A model generated the notes under the pieces. It did not search any database. It had not been told where the DNA came from and saw only the letters and a list, made by a program, of their open reading frames with translations. Position numbers and translations under genes: made by a program. 57,279 nucleotides of DNA from Roseiarcus sp049509635. GTDB lineage: Bacteria > Pseudomonadota > Alphaproteobacteria > Rhizobiales > Beijerinckiaceae. The DNA lies in NCBI GenBank assembly GCA_049509635.1, contig JBEKZS010000005.1:1-57279 (forward strand). Direction: 5' to 3'. Shown piece by piece: positions 16,937-25,481 of this stretch (its first letter is position 1; every line of letters begins with the position of its first letter).

Positions 16937-19294
16937 TCACATGCCCGGCGGCAGTTCGGTCGGCGGCGCTGCTTCGTCGGTGCGCGGCGCGCAGGATCGA
17001 GGGCTCCACGCCAGCGCGGCGAAGGGCGGATCGTCGAGCGAAAGGATCGGGCTGTAATACGGGTCCTCGAGCAGCGCGCGACCCCATTTCGAGCGCAACG
17101 CGCGCAGTTCGCGCGACAGTCTGGGCGCGCTGTCGGCCTTGTCGTCCCGGCCCCGGGACACCGACTCCCGGTGAATCAGTTTCGCGTGCGGGGTGAACAC
17201 GACGCGCAGACCGGCGCTGCGCAGCTTGAGGCAATAGTCGACATCATTGAAGTTCACGGGGAAGCGGATTTCGTCGAACCCGCCGACCGAAAGGAAATGC
17301 GCGCGCGACGTCGTCATGCAGGCGGCGGTGACCGCGCTGCAGGAACGGGCGACCCCAAGAAGATCGGCATAGCCCGGATCGCCGTCGATACGGTCGCTGA
17401 AGGCGTGCTTCACCGAGAAATTGACGCCCAGCACGACACCGGCGTGCTGGACGACCGCGCTGGGCCACAGAAGCTTGGCGCCGACCGCGCCGACGGTTTC
17501 GTCGAGGTGCCGGGACAGCATTTCCTCGAGCCATGTGTCGTCGCGCGCTTCGACGTCGTTGTTGAGAAAGCACAGGTAGTCGCCGCGCGCCGCGCGCGCC
17601 GCCGCATTGTTCAATCGGGAGAAATTGAAGGGTCCGGGCATGGGGAGGACCCGGACTCCCGAGCGCCCGATCGCCTGCAGATAGTCCAGCGCATCCGGCT
17701 GCGTCGAATCATTGTCGATCACGATCATTTCCGCTCCGACCCGCCTCGCGCCCGCGTCGATCGAGGCGAGGCAGCCGCGCAACAGATCGGCTCTGTTGCG
17801 GGTCGGGACGATGATCGACACGCTCGGTCGGCGGGCGGCCCGGCGCAGCACCCGGCAGGTCGGCCAGAGCGATCCGTATCCGGCCTCCAGCGCGGCCTCC
17901 GCGCCTCGCGCCGCGAGATGATCCGAGGTCGCGGCGCGAAGGCTCTCCTGCGAGCCGGCGAATATGTCGATGGGAACGCGCGCGATCGCGCCCGGAAGAT
18001 GTCGCACCGCGCTGGTCGTGACGCCCATGTCGAAAGTCGCGTTGACGAGGCGGAACACGGTGTCGGCGGACTTGCCGGCCGCGGATTGGACCGTCGAGCG
18101 TTTGAGCGCGAAGGCCGCGGCGCAATAGCCCTGTTCCAGCAGGCGCTCATAGTCGAACGCCGGAAAGGCGACCGGCCAGAGGCCGCCGTCCGAGCCGACA
18201 AAGTCGATGTCGCCATAGATCAGCGACGCTTCCGGATGCGTCTCGAAGCCTTCGACGATGCGCGCGAGCGCATGCACCTCGAAGGCGACGCCGGGCAGAC
18301 CGAAGATGAAATATTTGGCTCCCGCCGCATGTTCGGCGACAAAGTCGATGATGTCGGCCGGGTCGAATGCAAAGCCGTCTCCTTTCGTCGGGATGACGCA
18401 GGCCGACCAATTGACGTGACTCTGCCCGTCGAGACTGTCGACCGAGGATTGCACCCGCTCGCCGTCGAAAAGTATGACGGCGACCGCCGCGTCGGAGCGC
18501 CGCTGCGGCTCCGGCTGGAACAGGCGGCGGCGGTCCGCGTAAAGCGGAAATGGCAGCGACTGGGGAATGAGCCGGTCGTACAATCGTCCCTGCAGCCTTT
18601 CCCCGGGATTGTCGGCGAACCCGTTCAGGACGTTCTCGAGGCTGCGCTCGAATGCGACGAATGTCACCGGACTTCCCGGAAGTTCACTCCCGTCGGCGAG
18701 CGTCACGCTCGCCTGCTGCACCTTTCCCGCGGCGAAGCGCTGGGGAAGCCAGAGATCGAAGGCGCGCACCGCCCGCGGCCGCGGCCGATCGATATGCCGC
18801 CACCGGTTCGCGCGGCATTCCGCCACCGGCTCGCCGTCGACGAACACCCGGATCAGCGGCGCTTCCGCGCCCTGATGGTCGGTCCAGCCGGTCAGGTGCA
18901 ACCCGCCGGCCCATGACGCCTCCCCCTTGAGATCGCCGTCCTGCGACAGGGGCTCGGAGTTCTCGAGCAGGATCGGGGCGCCGACGGGTTCGCCGAGGTT
19001 GACGAGACGCACCTCGAGCATCCGCGCGGCCTCGACGAGCGTAGGCCGCAGGACGAAGGCAAAACCATAGCAGGCGTCGCCGATTCCCAGCTCCTGCAAT
19101 TCCCGGCTGAACTGATCCGCGAGCACGACATCGATCTGCAGGCCGTCGGCGAGAATCTCCACCGCCATCCGCCGCGACAGATCTGTCCTGTCGACGATGT
19201 AACCGGTCACCGTCTCGCGACCCGTTCGGATCGCATGGGCGAGGAAACGAGCGGGCTTCGCGCCTCGTCGCTCTGTCGGATGGCCCGAGTTCAA
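16937..19294 (-). CDS. Large multidomain family 2 glycosyltransferase
   Basis: The protein has about 785 residues. An N-terminal module, VTGYIVDRTDLSRRMAVEILADG, is of a type seen in front of large bacterial GTs. A less conserved middle part follows, then a GT2 catalytic domain near residues 485-760 with SIIVPTRNRADLLRGCL, VIDNDS, FLNNDVEA as the metal motif, and NFNDVDYCLKL. The start is uncertain. TTG 19294 overlaps the previous stop (TTGA) and has GGAG seven bases upstream; GTG 19210 is the alternative. It probably adds a rhamnose-like sugar, which is family inference only. Confidence 0.85.
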   Translation of the reverse strand: MNSGHPTERRGAKPARFLAHAIRTGRETVTGYIVDRTDLSRRMAVEILADGLQIDVVLADQFSRELQELGIGDACYGFAFVLRPTLVEAARMLEVRLVNLGEPVGAPILLENSEPLSQDGDLKGEASWAGGLHLTGWTDHQGAEAPLIRVFVDGEPVAECRANRWRHIDRPRPRAVRAFDLWLPQRFAAGKVQQASVTLADGSELPGSPVTFVAFERSLENVLNGFADNPGERLQGRLYDRLIPQSLPFPLYADRRRLFQPEPQRRSDAAVAVILFDGERVQSSVDSLDGQSHVNWSACVIPTKGDGFAFDPADIIDFVAEHAAGAKYFIFGLPGVAFEVHALARIVEGFETHPEASLIYGDIDFVGSDGGLWPVAFPAFDYERLLEQGYCAAAFALKRSTVQSAAGKSADTVFRLVNATFDMGVTTSAVRHLPGAIARVPIDIFAGSQESLRAATSDHLAARGAEAALEAGYGSLWPTCRVLRRAARRPSVSIIVPTRNRADLLRGCLASIDAGARRVGAEMIVIDNDSTQPDALDYLQAIGRSGVRVLPMPGPFNFSRLNNAAARAARGDYLCFLNNDVEARDDTWLEEMLSRHLDETVGAVGAKLLWPSAVVQHAGVVLGVNFSVKHAFSDRIDGDPGYADLLGVARSCSAVTAACMTTSRAHFLSVGGFDEIRFPVNFNDVDYCLKLRSAGLRVVFTPHAKLIHRESVSRGRDDKADSAPRLSRELRALRSKWGRALLEDPYYSPILSLDDPPFAALAWSPRSCAPRTDEAAPPTELPPGM

Positions 19295-21903
19295 GACGCC
19301 GCTCCGAAATGCCCGTTCATCCAGGCGCCGATCGCGAAAGCGGCCTTCTCGTCGCAGACGCTCGGGTCGAGGACGAGATCGCGCGCGGCGGCGCGAAATT
19401 CTCCGAACGACCAGTCGAAGAACGCCGCCGGCGCGGGCGCGGCGCGCCGAAAGCTCTCCAGCACCCAATAGTTCTCGAGTCGATAGGGCAGGAGATAGCG
19501 ACCGATCCGGTATTGCGCCGCCACGCGCGCGATCTCGACCGGTGCGACGTAGCCGACGACGAACACTCCCTTGGCGATCAGGCGGGCGTCGAGGCTCGTC
19601 TTTCCGAACACGAAAATGTCGCAGGAGTCCCCGCCGAGGCGGTCGGCCAGCGCCATTAGCAGGCCCAGCGTCGCGGGGGTGTCGACGGGCAGGAGAACGC
19701 CGAGCGCGATTCGGTCCGCGGCGTTGCCGTTTCCCGCCGCGCTCGCGCGCGCCTTCGGCTTGCGTCGATGCGCGTCGATCGACACGCCGGGATAGAGACC
19801 CTGCCAATGCTTCTTGCTGAGTTCGTCCAGCGCCAGCGTCGCCGCGCAACGCGTTCTGGCCCGCGCCCAGCGTTCGAGCGCATCGAGCGAGGCGTCTTTC
19901 ACCCGCCGCCTTCGGCAGTCGACGCAAGGACGGGGATCCTGCGGCGCGGCGCAAACCTGCCGATGCGGGCCGGGCGCGCCGGCGTCCTGTTTGGGGCTCG
20001 CGTCGACGAGCAGCAGGTCGACGGACGGCGAGAGGCTGAAAATATCCTCCATCGCGAAATCCGGAAGCTCGGACAGGCCGCTGACCTCGATGCGATCGAA
20101 CGACCACTTGCGCAACAGCGAGGAGAACTTCGAATTCTGCCAGGACCCGCCATCCAGGCGAATCTCGAGCGATCGCGGCGCGGCCTCGCCCCAGCCCCGA
20201 AAGACGGCGTCCCATCGACTTCCCGCGCGCCGGATGGTCACGAGCAGCGGCGCGAGCCCCTGTTCGGCGAGTTGCCGGGCCCGTTCGCGAAGCGCCGGCG
20301 CCATGCGGTGCGGCCCGACCAGCAGCCGACGGCTGTCATCGGTCACCCACAGCTCTTCGATGGCTGCGCGCGCCTTCGCCAGCGGATCCAGTTCGACATA
20401 GGCGCGGCATTCGTCCTCGTATTCGGGGAATTTGCGCGCCAGCGTCTTGCGGTTGCGCGCGACGAGCATCGCCTTCTTCCCGGCGAAGGATCGGCTTCCC
20501 CGATGGGCGACATAGATCGAGGGGGCGCAAACATTCCGGAACCCCGCCTGGCGGGCGCGCAATCCGATGTCCGCATCTTCGAGATAGCCGCGTCCGAAGT
20601 CGGCGGAGAGCGCGCCGACGGCGTCGAGACAGGCGCGCGTGACATAGAGGCAGAAGCCGGTTCCGCTCGGGATGTCGACCGCTGCGCCGGGGTTGGCGAG
20701 GCCGGCGCACATGTGCAGAATGTCCCAGGTCTGTTCATCGAGCGGGTTGCTTCGAAAGGGGGCGGGAAAGCTGACGAATTCGCCATTGTTGCTGAGCGGG
20801 TTGATCGTTCCGATCGTCGGATCCTCGCTCGCGATCGCCTGCAGCGCACGGATCAGGTCGGGCGGCGCGATCGTGTCGGAGTTCAACAGGATGACGTCGC
20901 CCGCCGGGGTCATGGCGAGCGCCCGATTGACCGCCCCGACGAATCCCAGATTTTCCTCGTTCGTGCGCACGTGGCGTTTCGGCGGCGCGGCGTAGCGGGC
21001 CAGATAGTCCCTGATCTCGGCGCTCGGACTTGCGTCGTCGATCGCCAGGACCTGCGCGTCGGGCGTGTTCTCGACGGCGGCCCGAGCGCTTTCCAGACAA
21101 ATCCGCGTGGAGTCGGCGTCTCCATAGACCGGCACGATGATGGTGACGGTATGCGCGGAACAGTCCAGGGGCGGCTCGGACTTGCGGGGTTCGCCGCCGC
21201 TTCGACGCGCCGAAGCGCAGAAAATCTCGTCGCCGTCGACGAAAAGGCTCGCGCGTGTCAGTCCCGCCTCTGGCGGCGGCGCAGCGATTTCCGCGGCGTG
21301 GCCGAAGATTCCCGACAACGGGTGGGCCGGATCTCCGATCAGAGGCTCATCGGTCGTCCCCGCGGTGCGCAGGCGCAGACTGGCCGAGCAGCCGGTCTTC
21401 CAGGCGATCCAGCCGCTGATCCCCTCGTCCTGGATCAGAAGCTCGCCGACGCCGCGCGCGCCTGCGGCGGCCAGGATGGGAAGGCTCCGCATCCGAGAGC
21501 CACGATCGACGTTCGCGAGGCTTTCGGCGGCTCTCAGCCGTTCCTCTCCGGTTCCCCATTCCAATATGCGGGAATTGAGAGCACGGTGACCCGGTTCGAG
21601 CTCCAGGGCGCGCCTGAGGTCGTCGAGAGCGTAGTCGGCGTGTCCGAGCCGATGCGACGCTTCTGCGCGCAGCAGCAGGCTCGCCACATGGGGGCGGCTT
21701 TCCCGGCACCAGCGATCCGAGAGCGCGAAGGCCCTGAAAGGATCGCCCGCGAGCAGCGCGGCCAGGGCCAACTGCGGCAGGCGATCGTCCCGCGCGTCGC
21801 GCAGAAACGCACGACCTCCCCGGTCCGCCAAGACCGGCAGCGATTCGGGATCCGGCGGGGGACCCGGATGGAGAGGCGGAACGGTGAGGTCGTTGATGTT
21901 CAT
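19291..21903 (-). CDS. Giant glycosyltransferase: TPR-like N-terminus, GT2 domain, C-terminal GT-like domain
   Basis: The protein has about 870 residues. The first 130 look like TPR helices (LLLRAEASHRLGHADYALDD). A beta-rich linker leads to a GT2 domain near 255-520 with TIIVPVYGDADSTRICL, IDDASPS, ILLNSDT as metal motif, and GYLEDADIGLRARQAG. The C-terminal third contains an ALGVLLPVDTPATL segment and resembles the end of a GT-B protein or a non-catalytic domain. ATG 21903 is chosen; a TTG 90 bases upstream would add 30 atypical residues. It starts the minus-strand block. Confidence 0.83.
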   Translation of the reverse strand: MNINDLTVPPLHPGPPPDPESLPVLADRGGRAFLRDARDDRLPQLALAALLAGDPFRAFALSDRWCRESRPHVASLLLRAEASHRLGHADYALDDLRRALELEPGHRALNSRILEWGTGEERLRAAESLANVDRGSRMRSLPILAAAGARGVGELLIQDEGISGWIAWKTGCSASLRLRTAGTTDEPLIGDPAHPLSGIFGHAAEIAAPPPEAGLTRASLFVDGDEIFCASARRSGGEPRKSEPPLDCSAHTVTIIVPVYGDADSTRICLESARAAVENTPDAQVLAIDDASPSAEIRDYLARYAAPPKRHVRTNEENLGFVGAVNRALAMTPAGDVILLNSDTIAPPDLIRALQAIASEDPTIGTINPLSNNGEFVSFPAPFRSNPLDEQTWDILHMCAGLANPGAAVDIPSGTGFCLYVTRACLDAVGALSADFGRGYLEDADIGLRARQAGFRNVCAPSIYVAHRGSRSFAGKKAMLVARNRKTLARKFPEYEDECRAYVELDPLAKARAAIEELWVTDDSRRLLVGPHRMAPALRERARQLAEQGLAPLLVTIRRAGSRWDAVFRGWGEAAPRSLEIRLDGGSWQNSKFSSLLRKWSFDRIEVSGLSELPDFAMEDIFSLSPSVDLLLVDASPKQDAGAPGPHRQVCAAPQDPRPCVDCRRRRVKDASLDALERWARARTRCAATLALDELSKKHWQGLYPGVSIDAHRRKPKARASAAGNGNAADRIALGVLLPVDTPATLGLLMALADRLGGDSCDIFVFGKTSLDARLIAKGVFVVGYVAPVEIARVAAQYRIGRYLLPYRLENYWVLESFRRAAPAPAAFFDWSFGEFRAAARDLVLDPSVCDEKAAFAIGAWMNGHFGAAS

Positions 21904-22242
21904 CGAGAGCCGACAATCCCCGAAACGCGACCTTGCCGAATCCGACGGCGGTCGAGAACTACAACCATTGATCGAATTATTCGGGTTTGGCAAAATCTGG
22001 CCGGTGATTGCCGGCTTCTGCGGTCCGATTCAGCGGCCGGCGCCGTCGTGGGCGACGATTCGCGCCGGCTTCGGGTCCGGCCGGAACGCCCGGCCGAGAT
22101 CGCCGCTGCCGTGTCGTCGGGGCGCAGCGGGCTTTCGTCGAGGGACGTCTGCCCGTTGGGGAGGGGCGCCCCGCGCGCCGCCGGCGGAAGCGCAACCCCG
22201 GGACCGTCAGGTCTCGGCCGATGGCGGAAGGGAACACGGCCG
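21904..22242. other. Divergent intergenic region
   Basis: These 339 bases separate the minus-strand glycosyltransferase block from the plus-strand methyltransferase gene and must hold promoters for one or both. An AT-richer patch lies at 21960-22000. On the plus strand it contains TTGATC (21968) and CAAAAT (21991) with 17-base spacing, each 4 of 6 to the sigma-70 consensus, so it is only a weak candidate. No protein-coding or RNA gene is evident. Confidence 0.4.
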
Positions 22243-22881
22243 ATGACGGGCGACGCGAACGATCTCGAATTCGGCTGGTCCGACGCCCGTCAGTGCGGGT
22301 CACACGCCTATCTGGTCCCGCGGCTCATGGAAATCCTGTCGCGACGGATCGCGGATCCCGGCCAGATGCGATTGATCGACATCGGCTGCGGCAATGGGGC
22401 GGTGACCAGCGTTCTGAGCGCGGCGGGCTACCAGGTGATCGGCGTGGATCCCGCGCGCGACGGGATCGCGCAGGCGAGGGCGGCTTTTCCAGAGCTTCGC
22501 GTCGAAATCGGCTCCGTCTACGACAATCTGGCGGAGCGGTTTGGGGCGTTCGACATCGTCGTGTCGCTCGAAGTCGTCGAACACCTCTATTCGCCGCAGG
22601 CCTTGGCCGACAACATCGCCCGGATGCTGCGGCCGGGGGGGTTCGCGGTGCTGTCGACGCCCTACCACGGCTATTTCAAGAACCTCGCGCTCTCCATCGC
22701 CGGAAAATGGGATTTTCACCATCATCCGGAGGTCGAGCACGGCCATATCAAATTCTGGTCGCGGCGGACGCTGGAGCGACTGATGGCCGGCAGCGGCATG
22801 AAGGCGAGCGAATTCCATCGGCTGGGACGCATTCCGCTGCTGGGAAAGTCGATGATGCTGGTGTTCGAGAAAAGTCGCTGA
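22243..22881 (+). CDS. UbiG-like class I methyltransferase
   Basis: This 212-residue SAM-dependent methyltransferase shows motif I LIDIGCGNGAVT, the acidic VIGVDPA, DIVVSLEVVEHLY as motif II and MLRPGGFAVLSTPYHGY as motif III. A HHHPEVEHGHIKFWS block is shared with polysaccharide-locus methyltransferases. GGAAGGGAA lies upstream of the ATG. It is followed about 110 bases later by the priming transferase gene on the same strand, so it is treated as part of the polysaccharide locus. Confidence 0.87.
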   Translation: MTGDANDLEFGWSDARQCGSHAYLVPRLMEILSRRIADPGQMRLIDIGCGNGAVTSVLSAAGYQVIGVDPARDGIAQARAAFPELRVEIGSVYDNLAERFGAFDIVVSLEVVEHLYSPQALADNIARMLRPGGFAVLSTPYHGYFKNLALSIAGKWDFHHHPEVEHGHIKFWSRRTLERLMAGSGMKASEFHRLGRIPLLGKSMMLVFEKSR

Positions 22882-22993
22882 AGCCCGGGCTCGCCGCGGC
22901 CGGCCGCGCGACGACGGCCGGCCCGTTGACCAAGCGAGAAATATCGTCGTTGAGATGTTGTTGGCGAGATGCTAAGAATTTCCCCGACCAGAA

Positions 22994-24472
22994 ATGTGTT
23001 GTTCGAGCTCGATTGGGGGCCTATTGAATCAAGTTGTGCGCCCACCCGTCCAGGTTTTCGGCTCGAACTTCTCAAGGGTGACACTGTCTTATCAGGCGCT
23101 TCAGGCGGTCGCAGCCGCCGTTGATGGGACTATGATCGTCATCGCGAGCGTTCTTGGCTTCGCAATATATCAGGAATATCTCAGGGGTGCCTCATTTAAA
23201 CTGGATGTAGTTTTATATTTAGGTATAATTGTCGGATTTTTTTTCATAATACTCTCGAAACACAGAGAGTTATACAAGATTGAAGCCCTCTGCAATCCAG
23301 CGCCTCGATTCAAGAGTCTGAGTATAAACCTGTTTGTGTCTTTATTGATAGTTGGATCACTTCTATTTTTACTTAAGATTGGTGAACAGTATTCTCGTGG
23401 ATCTGTTATTTGCTTAGGCGTCCTGGCCTTTCTGCTAGTCCCTCTTGGCCGGTTGCTGCTGGCTCGCGTCGCCGTGCGCGGCATCCGCAGCGGGCTCATC
23501 GCGGGAAGGCGGGCCGTCCTCATCGGCGACGCCCTGGAACTCGAGAGGCTCGCCTCTTCCGATCTGCGTCGATTCGGAATCGAGGAGGTAGCGCGGGTCG
23601 GCGTCCTCCAGGGCGACGGCGGCGGGGGGTTGGGCGAGCGAGGCCGGCTCCAGATCGCCAGCGCGATCGCCCTTGCCCGCGAACTGCGCGCCGCCGAGTT
23701 CGTGCTGATGCTGCCATGGGGCCGGGAGCGACTGCTCGCCGAAGTCTGCGACCTCTTGCGTCCCTCACCGCTTTCGGTGCGGCTCCTGCCGGATTCCTCG
23801 ATCCGCAATGTCCTCAGTCTCCAGCGCGACGGCCGATTGGACCCGGCGCTCGCCGTCGAGATCCAGCGCGAGCCGCTGGGCAGATGGGAGCGGTTGACCA
23901 AGCGCACGCTCGACCTTTCGATTGCGCTCGCCGCCTTGACGGTGCTCGCGCCGCTGTTGCTGGTCACGGCTGTCGCCATCAGACTCGACAGCGCGGGACC
24001 GGCGCTGTTCCGACAACGCCGCGTCGGATTCGACAACCGGGAATTCATGATCTTCAAGTTCAGGACGATGACGACGCGCGATGACGGCGATGAGGTCGTC
24101 CAGGCGCGCCGCGGCGATGCGCGCATCACCCGCGTCGGTCGGCTGCTGCGCCGATCCAGCATCGACGAGCTTCCCCAATTGCTGAACGTGGTGCTGGGCG
24201 ACATGTCGCTCGTCGGGCCGAGACCCCACGCGATCGCGCATCACGACCGGTACGGCGCGCTGATCGCGAGCTATGCGCTGCGCCACAACGTCAAGCCGGG
24301 ACTGACCGGCATGGCCCAGATTCGCGGCCTGCGGGGGGAGACCCGGCTCCTCGCCCAGATGGAAAAGCGCGTCGAACAGGACGTATGGTACATCAACAAC
24401 TGGTCCCTGGCGCTCGATCTCGTCATTCTCGCCCGAACCTGTCTCGTCGTCCTTCATCACGACGCCTACTGA
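22994..24472 (+). CDS. WcaJ-like undecaprenyl-phosphate glucose phosphotransferase
   Basis: This integral membrane enzyme starts repeat-unit synthesis by moving hexose-1-phosphate to undecaprenyl phosphate. Of up to 492 residues, the first 170 hold about four membrane segments, a nucleotide-binding-like domain follows, and the catalytic bac_transf domain starts near 293 (RLTKRTLDLSIA). It has FRQRRVGFDNREFMIFKFRTM, the SSIDELPQLLNV segment and VGPRPH. The start is uncertain: ATG 22994, TTG 23024 and GTG 23036 are possible. About 23020-23420 is very AT-rich (87 G/C of 240 bases at 23161-23400) with rare codons such as ATA, TTA and CTA, then the sequence switches abruptly to normal GC-rich DNA. 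Confidence 0.88.
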   Translation: MCCSSSIGGLLNQVVRPPVQVFGSNFSRVTLSYQALQAVAAAVDGTMIVIASVLGFAIYQEYLRGASFKLDVVLYLGIIVGFFFIILSKHRELYKIEALCNPAPRFKSLSINLFVSLLIVGSLLFLLKIGEQYSRGSVICLGVLAFLLVPLGRLLLARVAVRGIRSGLIAGRRAVLIGDALELERLASSDLRRFGIEEVARVGVLQGDGGGGLGERGRLQIASAIALARELRAAEFVLMLPWGRERLLAEVCDLLRPSPLSVRLLPDSSIRNVLSLQRDGRLDPALAVEIQREPLGRWERLTKRTLDLSIALAALTVLAPLLLVTAVAIRLDSAGPALFRQRRVGFDNREFMIFKFRTMTTRDDGDEVVQARRGDARITRVGRLLRRSSIDELPQLLNVVLGDMSLVGPRPHAIAHHDRYGALIASYALRHNVKPGLTGMAQIRGLRGETRLLAQMEKRVEQDVWYINNWSLALDLVILARTCLVVLHHDAY

Positions 24473-24728
24473 CGTTGCGGCCCGCTGCCGTCGGCCGGAC
24501 CCGCGGCGGAACAGGACCTCGACCTCCAAGTACCGCCGGGCGACTGCCCGAGGCGGTTCGACCTCGACGCGCGCGCTCCGCCCTGGCGGCGCGGACGCCC
24601 GCCCATTGGCCGCGCGCCGATTAAGCCAACGCAAACCACTCCCGGCGTTCGCGCGAAATCGCCGCGAATCGAAACGCCGGATTAACCGCCCGCCGCACAG
24701 GATCGCTCCGTTCGAGGGGGAATTCGAA

Positions 24729-25330
24729 TTGAAGAGACTCGTCAGCTTCGTCTTTCTCTTCGCCTTCGCCTACTTCGCGCGCCGAACCCTCATCCCGATC
24801 CTGTTCAACGGCGGCGGCGCCCCGGCGGCCGCGGCGGAGGCCGGCGCTTCGGCGGCGCCGGCGCAACCGAGCTGGATCGTCGTCAAATTCGCCGGGCTGT
24901 TCCAGCATCTGACCGGCGCGGCGCTGACCTCCAGGGAAATGAGCGCGCTGTCGCTCGGCCTGATGCTGTATTGCATCCTGTTCGGCCGGATCTCCCGCCT
25001 CGTCCTGGGATCGCACGGCTTCGGCGCCCTCCTCAACGGCCTGATCGGGCTCGCCGGGGCCGGCGCGGCGCTGTCGGCGTTCGGCCTCGTCGCGCCGGCC
25101 GGAATGGCCGACCGTCTGCCCTGGCTGATCGGCGGGGCGATCGTCTCCTCGTTCTCGGCGCGGCGGCCGCGCTCAAGGCCTTCGTCAGCGCCGAAGCCGA
25201 CACGTTCATGCGCGGCGGCGAAACGCGGGTAGCGAGCGCGGCCAAATCGCTGGGGACCGGACTCGCCGCGCCGCGCGCCGCGGGGCCGAGCGCGGCGCGC
25301 ATCCAGGCGGCGCTCGAACGGCAACGCTGA
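24729..25330 (+). pseudogene. Hypothetical membrane protein, interrupted by a frameshift
   Basis: The family is unknown. From TTG 24729 (GAGGGGGAA upstream) the product opens with a membrane segment, KRLVSFVFLFAFAYFARR, and has two or three further hydrophobic helices. Around 25135-25160 the coding signal changes frame. The original frame then runs into an arginine/proline-rich tail with poor third-position GC and stops at 25232, while the frame one base back continues as LGAAAALKAFVSAEADTFMR to a stop at 25330 with normal codon use. Adding one base would give about 200 residues. This is a real inactivating indel, a sequencing error, or two proteins; the first two seem likeliest. Confidence 0.62.
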
Positions 25331-25481
25331 GCCGCGCCGGGGCGAAAGCGCCGCACGATTTGCGCGCCGACCCGACGTTTGCGTGATAAGAGGCTTCGAC
25401 GGCTTGGCGCCGGTCTTGCTGCTGGCCGCGCACGCGCCGCTTCCTCCCCCGTGACCGGCCGGCCCCGATGGATTTGCCCTG

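Noticed and set aside
19295..20215. N-terminal extension of the large GT2 enzyme ending at 16937
   Set aside because: The extra residues are arginine-rich and overlap the upstream glycosyltransferase in another frame. The TTG or GTG starts fit the family better.
19768..22242. Long plus-strand extension in front of the UbiG-like methyltransferase
   Set aside because: It lies antisense to the giant glycosyltransferase, and the methyltransferase has a good ribosome site and family-like start at 22243.
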